The translations under genes were made by a program, and so were the position numbers. DNA of 64,000 nt from an uncultured Eubacteriales bacterium (lineage in GTDB: Bacteria; Bacillota; Clostridia; Peptostreptococcales; Anaerovoracaceae), in assembly GCA_900315485.1 (NCBI GenBank), contig OMZI01000021.1, forward strand, positions 1 to 64,000. The letters are read 5' to 3'. Of the stretch, positions 16,911-25,306 are shown piece after piece; the stretch's first letter is position 1, and the number at the start of each line of letters is the position of its first letter. The notes beneath the pieces are model-generated. The model was not told the DNA's origin. It made no database searches and saw only the letters and a list, made by a program, of their open reading frames with translations.

Positions 16911-17747
16911 CAGGATCATTTGAGCTGGGGCGAAAAGAATGCATTTTCTTTGGTAATGTTTATGTTCGATGCAGTAAACGATAATGCAGATCTCATCGTC
17001 TTAGATGATCCGATATCCTCATTCGATTCAAATAAGAAGTTTGCAGTTGTTCGTAGAATGTTCGACAACCATCAAGAAGTAACATTTCGAGATAAGACTG
17101 TTCTGATGCTTACTCATGATTTACAGCCGATAATCGATTATGTTCATGGTGGATTCTTTAAGAAGTATGGTTTGACGACAAAGGTTTCAGCAGAGTATCT
17201 GGAAAACGATAGAGGAGAAATAGTCGCGCACACAATTGAGACTTCTGATCTTCTTAATATTGTAAAATTGACAGAGAACTACGCACAGGACAACAATAGG
17301 CCTCTATATGTTCGTATTGTTAATGCTAGAAAACACATTGAACTGACAAAAGAAAACTATTCAGAGATGGAAAGCTACGACTTGTTGTCGAACCTTATTC
17401 ATGGTAGAGAAAAACCTAAAGATAAATCAAATCAGTTAATGTCCCAAGAATCAATAGAAAAGGGTCTGCTTGATCTAAAACCTTTGATAAGCGGATATGA
17501 TTCTTACGATAAGCTTCTACAAGAAATTAGCATAAAGTATCTTCTACAAGAACTTGATAATAACGATAATGTTTATTTCAAGATACTGGCAATTAGGCTT
17601 CTCTTTGAACGAGCTGTAGGATTTATGACAATGCTTAGAAGGGAACACCCAGAAGCCTGCAAGTTCCTGAATGAGACTAATCATATAGAGAACGATTATG
17701 TGTTTCAACTTGATCCTTTCTCAGATCACAGGAATGCGATGAATTGA
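16911..17747 (+). pseudogene. AAA_13-type ATPase, C-terminal fragment
   Basis: It opens in frame with QDHLSWGEKNAF, the ABC-type signature, then Walker B LIVLDDPISSFDS and the H-loop LMLTHDLQP. Walker A and the coiled-coil half are missing upstream, where IS110 sits. This is the RloC/PrrC-like AAA_13 class, often anti-phage. The missing middle of the same protein type lies downstream (17744-18673), in the wrong order. It is non-functional as found. Confidence 0.7.
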
Positions 17748-18673
17748 CAAATCAGATAAATGAGTTGCTCTCGGAATTGCAGAATTCCGTTTTTCAAGGA
17801 GAATCTATTAAAACCCTTGTGGAAACATTAGCCACATATACAAGGACGGTGAAATATTCAAATGCCGGAGTTACAAGACGCGGTGGTGTTGGAGAAGTCC
17901 TGAAAGGCGGTGGGGCTGGCTTTGAGAAATATCATGTTCTTGACAGATATAAGCCTTTTTATTCTTCAACAGCAGACAAAGTGACAAAATGGGCAAAATG
18001 GCGTACAGATGGCATTGCACAAATGAATGGTAATACATGTCCATTCTGTGCAATTGGCTTAGAAAAAGATACTATCGAGACAGAAAATAAAACGATAAAA
18101 ACTGTATTTAAGAAGTCTGCACTAGATGCTGCTGGGGAAATACTTAGTTTTTTAAAGGATTGCATAGAGAAGGGCTACATATCACCTGAATCTCAAGACA
18201 TTCTGAAAACATATATGGGAGATGAAACCAAAGAACAAGAATTGTTTTCTGAGTTAGGGCAGCTTGCAAAGGAGACAAATTATCTTCACGATAAGCTCCA
18301 ACGCATTATGGATTTTCGCCCGATGAATGTTACTAATGAGGAGATTCAAAAACTAGAAGATAGTCTCAAGCGAATGAAGATTGAGGAGCGTCAGATTTCA
18401 CAGTTCTATGCAACGGAAACCACAAAGACAATCTTAGATGATATCAATGGAAAAATCGAAACACTTTTGACGAACACGGGTAAATTAAAGGGGCTGTTCT
18501 TTAGGCATGCTGACAAGCTGAAGGAACTAATTGAAAAGCGTATGGGAGACATAAACAGCTTTTTCACACTTGCCGGCTTTCCTTATGAATTTGAAATTGT
18601 TGAGGATGGAGAAAAAAAGGCGAATACATATCTAAAGCCTGTAGGACAGTCAAAAGCTGTCGCTAATCCCCAG
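17744..18673 (+). pseudogene. AAA_13-type ATPase, middle (zinc-hook) fragment
   Basis: It starts at a TTG overlapping the previous fragment's stop. It carries NTCPFCAIGL, a zinc-hook C-x-x-C, with flanking coiled coil, and ends LKPVGQSKAVANPQ at 18673, exactly where the signature helix should follow. The preceding fragment starts Q-D-H-L-S-W at 16911, and both breakpoints share CCAG. So middle and C-terminal parts of one gene are present in swapped order. The N-terminal Walker A part is absent. Confidence 0.65.
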
Positions 18674-18751
18674 ACCAACTGTATCCCTTATTATATAAAA
18701 CAAGTGCAGCTGCAGAGATTACTCTCTGTCAACTACACTTTTATGGTACTA

Positions 18752-18791
18752 AATAATCGGCACTCAGGCTGTCACCTGTATGCCGATTATT
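18752..18791. terminator. Hairpin downstream of the MerR gene
   Basis: AATAATCGGCA pairs perfectly with TGCCGATTATT around an 18-base loop. It lies between the convergent ATPase fragment and MerR gene. T-tracts are weak. Confidence 0.55.
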
Positions 18792-18799
18792 CCTTTTCC

Positions 18800-20005
18800 T
18801 TATTTCACATCCTGAACCGTCACTACATAGCATCCGTCCGGTGGAGTCTCCGTTAAGACTTCCCCGAAGAAGAGCTCATTCATATCATCAGTAGCTTCAG
18901 GCCAATCTTTTTCATTCCTAAGGAACAATGCTATTGCTTCCTCCTCTCCCTCATACATAGCGAATTCTCCGTCAAAAATTTTAAGTTTTGTAGCTTCTTT
19001 TCTATATGTACTGTCGTTTATTTCGGTGGTATACTTCATTCCATTGGTGCCGGAAATAATGTGCAGCTCAATACCTGATGAAGGATCCCCTGTTATAAAC
19101 AGATAGCCTTCTTTAGCATTTGTTTCATGTCTGTCTAGTTCTGTCCACACCCCGTTTGACGATTGCTTCACCGACAGTTGAAGACAGCCTTTAGTATGAA
19201 ATTTGTAAAGTGATGACATTTTGTAAGCATCAACTACATCAGAATCGACTGCTGCAATTTGTGCCAGCTCTTCATCATTTGGTTTGAAAAATGTCATACC
19301 TGACTTGTTGAAATCAATGACATACTTAGCATTATAGCCTAAGCCTCCCCATACGCATAAACCGTTAAACATACCAAGTGCAATATAAAACAATATCACA
19401 GCTATTAGGACAATCTTTAGCTTTCCGCCCTTCTTGTATACAGATCCTATGGTGGCGTATTCGTCACCTTCTTTCTTGTTTGCTCTTATATCGGCCGGCA
19501 GAGGTTTGTCCGAATGATCTGAAAACTGCTTGTTCTGTATTACGGGAACTCCCGCAACCATCCCAAGTAGTGTTATAGCCAGGTTCAGCTGCCTGACACT
19601 TATTTCTTCTGCCTCAGCGTAGTGAGCGCCTTTCTGTTCATCCTCATATATATGTCTGAGATACTTTGGTGAATCGATGCTGGAAAAATCAGAAGCTTCA
19701 GCCTTAATCTTTCCACATAGTTCTATTGCAGAAGCAATCTCATCCTGACGGGTGCGAAGTTTATCTATGTTGTATGACAGGACATCGTGCAGCTCAGCTT
19801 TACCATCTATCAGGTCTCTTATCTCCGGAATACCCAGTCCCAGCTTACGCAGTACTATGATCTTCTGGAACAGCTGCACTTCTTCATCGCTGTATTCACG
19901 GTAGCCGTTATCCGTTCGCGGCGGAATCACAAGTCCCTGATCTTCATAGTATCTGATTGTTGCCTTTGAAACCCCCAGCAAGTCTTCAAGTTCATTTATC
20001 TTCAT
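18800..20005 (-). CDS. MerR-family regulator with a transmembrane C-terminal sensor
   Basis: 401 residues. MerR winged helix at 1-70 (INELEDLLGVSKATIRYYEDQGLV...GYREYSDEEV), coiled coil about 75-110, one membrane span about 205-225 (IVLIAVILFYIALGMFNGL), and a C-terminal domain of about 175 residues with no recognised family. Most MerR proteins are soluble and under 300 residues, so this is a membrane-anchored variant whose outer domain may sense envelope or extracellular signals. A dyad in a 19-bp promoter spacer upstream suggests autoregulation. Confidence 0.8.
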   Translation of the reverse strand: MKINELEDLLGVSKATIRYYEDQGLVIPPRTDNGYREYSDEEVQLFQKIIVLRKLGLGIPEIRDLIDGKAELHDVLSYNIDKLRTRQDEIASAIELCGKIKAEASDFSSIDSPKYLRHIYEDEQKGAHYAEAEEISVRQLNLAITLLGMVAGVPVIQNKQFSDHSDKPLPADIRANKKEGDEYATIGSVYKKGGKLKIVLIAVILFYIALGMFNGLCVWGGLGYNAKYVIDFNKSGMTFFKPNDEELAQIAAVDSDVVDAYKMSSLYKFHTKGCLQLSVKQSSNGVWTELDRHETNAKEGYLFITGDPSSGIELHIISGTNGMKYTTEINDSTYRKEATKLKIFDGEFAMYEGEEEAIALFLRNEKDWPEATDDMNELFFGEVLTETPPDGCYVVTVQDVK

Positions 20006-20028
20006 GGCTCTTCACCTCCTGTGTTTCC

Positions 20029-20059
20029 ATCGTAAACCGTGATGTAACATCATGGTCAA
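20029..20059 (-). promoter_or_regulatory. MerR-type promoter and operator
   Basis: On the minus strand -35 TTGACC and -10 TACGAT are separated by 19 bp. The spacer holds a dyad (20036-20056; TGATG-TTA-CATCA core flanked by ACC/GGT). A long spacer with a central dyad is the classic MerR-activated promoter layout. Confidence 0.65.
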
Positions 20060-20424
20060 GGCTTTTCTTCAAGTTTTATAATATTTTTCTGTTATCATTA
20101 TCTAACGCTATAAAAATAATGTTGATCCCCATACCTTGCGCCGATTGATAAGACTGTCATGAAAAAAATGGTATATATATTATCGGCAATTCTATAGACA
20201 CATTGTTCCTATTTGAAGCAATTCTTTCTGCTTTTCCAATGGCTGATTCGAAAGATATGTTCTTAATATTAACGACATTACAATAAATAAATTGTTCCAC
20301 ATGGCACTACAAAGACAAAAGCTGTTTGTGCCATTGTGAACATAGCAAACACACAAGAAAACGACTTCCAGTTCATTTAATCCGGAAGTCGTTTTTCCTG
20401 TTATTCAATTACAAATCCTCTTTA
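20060..20424. other. Intergenic stretch with a bidirectional terminator
   Basis: No gene. The hairpin at 20358-20395 (AAAACGACTTCC / GGAAGTCGTTTT) has T-tracts on both sides and ends the hypothetical gene to its right. The rest is AT-rich. Confidence 0.6.
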
Positions 20425-20742
20425 TCAGAAGCTTAAATCGATATCGTTCTGAATAATGTACCGTCCTTGAGTCTTAGTTATAAGAAGCTCAACAGCGTGA
20501 TGTATAAGGGCTTTGAGCTTATCCCTGGTCTGCTCATCTGGGCAACCAACATAACGAAACTCTCTGTCATTATCGATGAAGAAGGAATCGTAGAGGTCAC
20601 TTACTGCCATAAAGGCATTTGTAAGTTCTTCATCGTCTTCCAATTCTGGCGGATTATCGTTATCGATAATCTGGTCGTTTTCGTCATAAAGCCAGATGCA
20701 GTAGGTGTTATACTCTAACATTAATCGTATTTTTTTGTTCAT
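20425..20742 (-). CDS. Small acidic hypothetical protein
   Basis: 105 residues, acidic, beginning MNKKIRLMLEYNTYCIWLYDENDQIIDNDNPPEL... (first 20 residues considered). No family recognised. Its start overlaps the stop of the XRE regulator gene by 4 bases, so the two are translationally coupled. The overall look is that of small immunity or antitoxin-like proteins, but nothing proves this. Confidence 0.6.
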   Translation of the reverse strand: MNKKIRLMLEYNTYCIWLYDENDQIIDNDNPPELEDDEELTNAFMAVSDLYDSFFIDNDREFRYVGCPDEQTRDKLKALIHHAVELLITKTQGRYIIQNDIDLSF

Positions 20743-21569
20743 AACAGTTGTTGCTTATCGTTTTTTATTGTATCGATCAAGCGGTCGATACTCTTATCTA
20801 GATGTCTCCGACCAATTTGCTCAATTATACTCTTCACATCCAGAGGATACCATATCTCTGAATCGTCTTGTAATATTACTGTCGAAGAGGCATCTATGGT
20901 CACCCGTTCTAATACTGTTTTGAGGTGTGGGTGCATTTTAAATAAGAAATCTTCATATCCTTCAAAGGTCTCTCCCATTATTGGAGTTCCGACAATTTTC
21001 TTTGGCTCCTTGATACAAAGTGTATGAAGGGAGTTGAGGACGCCAATGTTTGAATACCTTATTTTTTTTGTCTCTCCAAATATTGTTTCTTTTGTATCGA
21101 TTTCAGTAAAAAGGTAATTGAGTATTTTCAGGTATTCCAATGCAAACTGTTTATTATAAGCTTGATGCATTTTAATATCTCCGTCATCTCCAACAACTAC
21201 ATTTCCTATAATCGATAAATCTGCCCCATTATTAGCATCTGTTTGCCATTTGTGGAGTTGCTTTACCGCAGCTTCAGATAAGCCTGTATACTCACAGACT
21301 TGTTTTATATCAAAGTTTTCATATGAATCTTTACCAATCAAATAATCTGAGCTGACATCGCATTTATGGCAAAGCGCTAAAAAGAAATCGAAATCGACAG
21401 AGGACTGCTTTCCATTTTCTATTTTGTTCATTTTCTTCTTGATATTCTCATCTTCCTTATCAGTATCAGGAAATAAGTATTTATAGAATTCAATCTGATT
21501 CATATGCTTCTTTTTCCTAATGGATCTGACCGTATTGCCGAACCTACGAGGGTGATTAATTAATTCCAT
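20739..21569 (-). CDS. XRE-family regulator with a large C-terminal domain
   Basis: 276 residues. Helix-turn-helix at about 8-75 (VRSIRKKKHMNQIEFYKYLF, ENGKQSSVDFDFFLALCHKC). The remaining 200 residues are unrecognised. It is divergent from the DUF4417 gene 105 bp away and coupled to a small acidic protein gene, so it may control the right-end cargo of element B. Confidence 0.75.
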   Translation of the reverse strand: MELINHPRRFGNTVRSIRKKKHMNQIEFYKYLFPDTDKEDENIKKKMNKIENGKQSSVDFDFFLALCHKCDVSSDYLIGKDSYENFDIKQVCEYTGLSEAAVKQLHKWQTDANNGADLSIIGNVVVGDDGDIKMHQAYNKQFALEYLKILNYLFTEIDTKETIFGETKKIRYSNIGVLNSLHTLCIKEPKKIVGTPIMGETFEGYEDFLFKMHPHLKTVLERVTIDASSTVILQDDSEIWYPLDVKSIIEQIGRRHLDKSIDRLIDTIKNDKQQLL

Positions 21570-21673
21570 TTTTTCAAAAACCTCTTTTCAAAATAGTAGT
21601 TTATTTGGGAATGTAATACTCATCATAACATAGCTATTATTTAACTAGCAAACATAAATAAAAAGGAGGCTTT

Positions 21674-22387
21674 ATGAGTAATTTTAAGAAAAAACATCCG
21701 GCCGGCGCATATGTAAGGGATGTACACCTGGCATATTTGATTAAAGGTGCTCGCAGAACTAAAGGTGAAGGATATCCGATTATTGAGGGATGGATGATAG
21801 CTAAACACCCCCCCGAGGATATATTTCAATGGGATAAACGCAATGAAGTAACTGATCCTGCAAATACAGCTATGTCCTTTTACTGCAATGATGTAGGGTT
21901 TACCCCTATTTTGAATAATCCTCAGAAGTATGTTGAAAAGCTGAAGAAGTACCAGTGCGTGATAGGTCTGGACGCGAGTCCTTATGATAATATGCCTCCG
22001 GTTGTTCAAAAAAGTCAGATATTCTGCAACCTAGCAGTAACATACTACTTTGGGACTCAGGGAATAAAGGTGGTGCCAAATGTTCGGCTTGGGTCAGAGG
22101 AAACGCTGGATTCGTTAGATGCATATCCTAAACATCATTTAATCGCAATAGGTACTAATGGATTCACATGGTCTTTGGCAAACAGAGTTATATTTAAGAA
22201 TCAGGTCGATCTTGTTGTCAAGGAACTGGCACCTTCGGGAATCTTGGTATATGGACCTGCAAGTGATTATATCTTCGAATATGCAAAGCAACAGGGTGTT
22301 CAAATTTATCAGTATGATTCATTCACAATGAAACGGAATATGCAGCGCAAAGTGCTGTCAAAGGAGCGTGATAAAGGTGAAAGGTAG
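21674..22387 (+). CDS. DUF4417-family protein
   Basis: 237 residues matching DUF4417: CVIGLDASPYDNMP, SQIFCNLAVTYYFGTQGIKVVPNVR, HHLIAIGTNG and LAPSGILVYGP. The family is common on phages and integrative elements and has no known activity. AAAGGAGG precedes the start. It overlaps the next gene by 20 bp, and the three right-end genes form one tight operon. Confidence 0.8.
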   Translation: MSNFKKKHPAGAYVRDVHLAYLIKGARRTKGEGYPIIEGWMIAKHPPEDIFQWDKRNEVTDPANTAMSFYCNDVGFTPILNNPQKYVEKLKKYQCVIGLDASPYDNMPPVVQKSQIFCNLAVTYYFGTQGIKVVPNVRLGSEETLDSLDAYPKHHLIAIGTNGFTWSLANRVIFKNQVDLVVKELAPSGILVYGPASDYIFEYAKQQGVQIYQYDSFTMKRNMQRKVLSKERDKGER

Positions 22388-22679
22388 CTACGACAGCTTT
22401 AATGGTGCAGGATCATCGGCTATAAAACAGGTTGATGAGATCAACAAGACAACTGACTCAAAAGTATCTATGACAGGAAAACCTAATTCTGTGACACAGA
22501 AGGTAAAAGATGGTAAAGTTGTAAGCGAAAGATATTATGATGAAGACGGGAACGCGTATCTTGATATCGATTATACTGATCACGGTAATCCTAAAACGCA
22601 CCCTACTGTGCCACATCAGCATCATATAGTAATGAAAGATGGGAAACCATACAGAGGAAAAGATGAAGAGGTAAAGTGA
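22368..22679 (+). CDS. Toxin-C-terminal-domain-like small protein
   Basis: About 100 residues, starting at GTG 22368 or GTG 22377 within the end of the DUF4417 gene. The C-terminal half (RYYDEDGNAYLDIDYTDHGN followed by PKTHPTVPHQHH) resembles the last domain of polymorphic toxins and phage head proteins, with a His-rich end that could be catalytic or metal binding. Here it is free-standing, without a delivery domain. The next gene overlaps its stop by one base and looks like the matching immunity protein. The toxin role is inferred. Confidence 0.6.
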   Translation: MIKVKGSYDSFNGAGSSAIKQVDEINKTTDSKVSMTGKPNSVTQKVKDGKVVSERYYDEDGNAYLDIDYTDHGNPKTHPTVPHQHHIVMKDGKPYRGKDEEVK

Positions 22680-22936
22680 TGAATTTAAAAGAATTAACAG
22701 AATACGTAGAGTGCGGACATGAAATAGAATTCTTATTTGATGGAAAGCAATACTCTATAACATATTGGTACCCAGACAATGACGAAAACAATAGGTGGAT
22801 TTCCTTCTGCGAATTCTATAAAGAAACAACAGAGGTGAAAACCGTGGAAGAATTGTGGAATAATGTATCAAGAGATGGTGTAACAGTAGGAGATATGTTG
22901 TCATCCATAGGTAACGAAAACATAGATATTTACTGA
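22679..22936 (+). CDS. Immunity-like small protein
   Basis: 85 residues, ATG overlapping the previous stop codon (TGATG). EIEFLFDGKQYSITYW and FCEFYKETTEVKTVEEL are typical of a small acidic family that recurs beside toxin-like genes in Bacillota. It ends about 105 bp before att core 3 and is the last gene of element B. An immunity function is inferred from size, acidity, coupling and position. Confidence 0.6.
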   Translation: MNLKELTEYVECGHEIEFLFDGKQYSITYWYPDNDENNRWISFCEFYKETTEVKTVEELWNNVSRDGVTVGDMLSSIGNENIDIY

Positions 22937-22960
22937 TAGAGTCTATGGAGTAGTGTGTTT

Positions 22961-22980
22961 GGATACACTTCTGGATACAC
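22961..22980. repeat. Candidate arm-type sites, right end of B
   Basis: GGATACAC at 22961 and 22973, 12 bp apart, matching the words at the left end (8256-8290). Confidence 0.5.
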
Positions 22981-23040
22981 TGTGTGAGGGACGCCTCTCC
23001 TTTCTTGAAATTTCAACGTTTCCGGAAATGCTTATTTATT

Positions 23041-23061
23041 CGACTCCCACTATCAGCTCCA
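23041..23061 (+). repeat. att core 3 (tRNA-Thr 3' end)
   Basis: CGACTCCCACTATCAGCTCCA is the right boundary of element B. The sequence upstream offers no partner for a T-stem, so it is only a tRNA 3'-end fragment. Confidence 0.75.
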
Positions 23062-23289
23062 CCTCAGTCCCAGAGTTTTCAATGGCTCTGGGATTTTTAT
23101 TATTTTGATTAAAACAGACAGACTCTCAAAAGAGTGCACATTAGGTGCACAAAGATGAAAAAATTCTTCTATAGTGTCGACATAGTGTCGAAAAAACATC
23201 ACTTGAAATCTTTCTGGTCGAGAAGAACCGATTTAGATGTTATATTTACGATTCCATGGGATACACTTGAATTTTTGTTAACTGGACAA
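23062..23289. mobile_element. Left-end remnant of a third related element (C)
   Basis: It mirrors the left end of element B: att core, terminator, a GTGCAC word, GGATACACTTGA, then TAACTGGACAA. Read on the minus strand the last piece is TTG TCC AGT TAA, i.e. L-S-S-stop, the same final codons as the intact integrase (ALSS-stop at 8302). Beyond 23289 the likeness ends, so the remainder of this element has been deleted. Confidence 0.6.
23068..23098 (+). terminator. Terminator after att core 3
   Basis: TCCCAGAG and CTCTGGGA around a 10-base loop, followed by TTTTT. Confidence 0.85.
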
Positions 23290-23322
23290 TATCTTAATAT
23301 TTAAATGAATTCGAAAAAAACT

Positions 23323-23348
23323 TGTAACAAATTCAGGCTTTCGGAGTC
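23323..23348 (+). promoter_or_regulatory. Candidate ECF-type promoter
   Basis: TGTAAC at 23323 and CGGAGTC at 23342 resemble the -35 and -10 boxes of ECF sigma promoters. Placement just upstream of the sigma gene suggests autoregulation. Confidence 0.4.
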
Positions 23349-23381
23349 TTATAAATAGAAGACTTGAACAGGAGAATGCTG

Positions 23382-23897
23382 ATGGACATTGAGAAGCTTT
23401 ATCGGGAATATTTCACACCGGTGTACCGATACGCTCTTTCATTGGTGCATGATCCTGAGCTGGCTGAAGAGATCACACAGGAGACTTTCTTCAGAGCACT
23501 GCGAAAGATCGATGACTACCGCGGTGAAGCATCTCTGAAAGTCTGGCTTTGCCAGATAGCAAAGAACCTTTGCTTTGATTCGGCAAAGCAGCAAGCGAAA
23601 ATGACACCGCTGATGATGCAAGGGGAAGATGATGCAGCGGGCTGCTATGAAATCCCTGCAGACAGAGAAAGCAGTCCCGAGGAGCAGCTTCTGAGAAAAC
23701 AGACGGTGATGAAGATCCATCGTATTCTGCACGATCTGAAAGAACCATACAAAGAAGTCTTCCAGCTCAGGACATTCGGAGATCTGAGCTATGCAGAGAT
23801 AGGCGAACTGTTCGGCAAGAGCGAGAGCTGGGCGAGAGTAACCTATTACCGTTCACGAATGATGATCAAGGAGGAACTCGATGAAGATTCATTGTAA
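23382..23897 (+). CDS. ECF RNA polymerase sigma factor
   Basis: 171 residues from the ATG at 23382, spaced 7 bases after AGGAG. Region 2 (LYREYFTPVYRYALSLVHDPELAEEITQET, here cited in part) and region 4 (FQLRTFGDLSYAEIGELFGK...WARVTYYRSR) are both present and no other sigma regions. Its 3' end overlaps the anti-sigma gene by 17 bp, the classic paired arrangement. The signal is unknown. Confidence 0.92.
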   Translation: MDIEKLYREYFTPVYRYALSLVHDPELAEEITQETFFRALRKIDDYRGEASLKVWLCQIAKNLCFDSAKQQAKMTPLMMQGEDDAAGCYEIPADRESSPEEQLLRKQTVMKIHRILHDLKEPYKEVFQLRTFGDLSYAEIGELFGKSESWARVTYYRSRMMIKEELDEDSL

Positions 23898-24630
23898 TAT
23901 AGCGAAAGACCTGATGCCGCTTTACATAGACGATGTGCTGTCAGAAGAGAGTAAAGAAGCAGTCGAAGAGCATCTGACAGGCTGCGAAGACTGCAGGGAT
24001 TACTACCGCAGGATGCGTGGTTCAGATCTGCCTGAATCGGAGTCAGAAGCTGAAGAAGTCCTTGGCAGACTTGATGAAGCCGAAAGACTTAAAAGGCTTA
24101 AGAAAAGTATGCTGTTCAAACGGATAATAACGATAGCAGCCACCGCAGCAGCTGTCGCCCTGATTATTTTGGCAGGAGATATACTCATTTTCCACTATCA
24201 GAGTTATATTCCATATGAGGAAACCGGGATCCGGATGACCGCGGAAGGAGAGATGTTTGCCGATAAGCCTTACTATAGTTATCGCGGGGAGTATTGGGGC
24301 AAAGACGGCGATGGGAACCGCATTGCTATATTCTTTCTGACCAGCAGTTACTATTCAAGGAACTGGGAAAAACAGCCGGATAATAATGTGCAGCATGTCA
24401 TGAGATTTCATGATGCTGAGGACGAGGACTCTGTAGATAAAGTATATTACCTTCCGGAAAAATATGTGAAAGAAAACAGGCTTGACGGGTTTTTCTGCAC
24501 AGACAATTCTATATTCGATAAAATTTACAGGCATAGCTCAGGTATGAGTGATGATCAAATGCAGAAGGAGATGAATAAGCTGATTTCGGAAATCGAAGAA
24601 GAAGCACCGCTTGTATGGTCTAAAGAGTGA
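23881..24630 (+). CDS. Membrane anti-sigma factor with a zinc-finger (ZAS) domain
   Basis: 249 residues. The N-terminal putative zinc finger has H31-x3-C35-x2-C38 (EEHLTGCEDC), one membrane span lies at about 79-101, and there is an outer domain of about 145 residues with no recognised family. It would hold the overlapping ECF sigma factor inactive until an envelope signal releases it. Confidence 0.88.
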   Translation: MKIHCNIAKDLMPLYIDDVLSEESKEAVEEHLTGCEDCRDYYRRMRGSDLPESESEAEEVLGRLDEAERLKRLKKSMLFKRIITIAATAAAVALIILAGDILIFHYQSYIPYEETGIRMTAEGEMFADKPYYSYRGEYWGKDGDGNRIAIFFLTSSYYSRNWEKQPDNNVQHVMRFHDAEDEDSVDKVYYLPEKYVKENRLDGFFCTDNSIFDKIYRHSSGMSDDQMQKEMNKLISEIEEEAPLVWSKE

Positions 24631-24645
24631 CTAGTTAATTGAGAT

Positions 24646-24774
24646 CCAAAAGTCCAATCACTGTCTGGGAAATTGTCATGGAGCCACTACATTGAATTGC
24701 TGAAGCCTGCAGCGCTGAGACCGGGCGGAATTGCGGTTGAACTGACTTGCTTATGTTGCTATCATTGCAATTAG
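24646..24774 (+). pseudogene. DUF1016 (YhcG-like nuclease) N-terminal scrap
   Basis: A 42-codon open stretch without its own start reads PKVQSLSGKLSWSHYIELLK and then loses likeness. L-S-W-S-H-Y-x-E-L-L is the signature of the DUF1016/YhcG N-terminal domain (PD-(D/E)XK nuclease family). Only this motif survives. Confidence 0.55.
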
Positions 24775-24833
24775 AAATAGGGGCGCTCTTTTATTCTAAT
24801 GTTTGAATTTATGATGAATTAAGGAGGACTCTG

Positions 24834-25124
24834 ATGATAGTCAAAGATGTTGTAAACAATGTTGAAGTAGAACTTGACCGTGATGGACTGATCCAGAAGA
24901 TGAAGGACGGACGTCAGGTGGATCTCATTTTAAAAGAAAAGAAGACGGATGATATAGGCTACCTCACATGGGACATGGAGCAGTGGAGTACCGTTGACGG
25001 CAAGCGTTTTATCCGTACATATCAGCTTGAGGGCCGTGTACTGAGTGAATACACATCGCATAATATCCATGACCTCAAAGCATATTTCCTGCCTGATGAA
25101 GCAGAATCAGTGCAGCTCAGCTGA
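24834..25124 (+). CDS. Hypothetical protein
   Basis: 96 residues, no recognised family, no signal peptide or membrane span. AAGGAGG precedes the start, and a terminator follows within 25 bp, so it is a single-gene unit. Charged and beta-rich in appearance. Confidence 0.7.
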   Translation: MIVKDVVNNVEVELDRDGLIQKMKDGRQVDLILKEKKTDDIGYLTWDMEQWSTVDGKRFIRTYQLEGRVLSEYTSHNIHDLKAYFLPDEAESVQLS

Positions 25125-25144
25125 ATCATACTGACCGGACCCGG

Positions 25145-25176
25145 AAGGACCTTTGATTATACAAGGTCCTTTTTCT
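25145..25176 (+). terminator. Rho-independent terminator
   Basis: AAGGACCTT pairs with AAGGTCCTT, followed by TTTT. Confidence 0.85.
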
Positions 25177-25306
25177 AATGTGTTTCTAATAATTCTCTAA
25201 TTTGGTCTAAAGGACGCTTTCATTTTTCCGCCTTATCATATAACCATCAAAACAAAAGAGGGGACAAAAAGTCCCGTAAACTGATAGAATAAATAAGGAG
25301 GACAAA

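Noticed and set aside
4546-23098. CRISPR-like spacing of the three att cores
   Set aside because: Copies are kilobases apart, with genes between; no array or cas gene is present.
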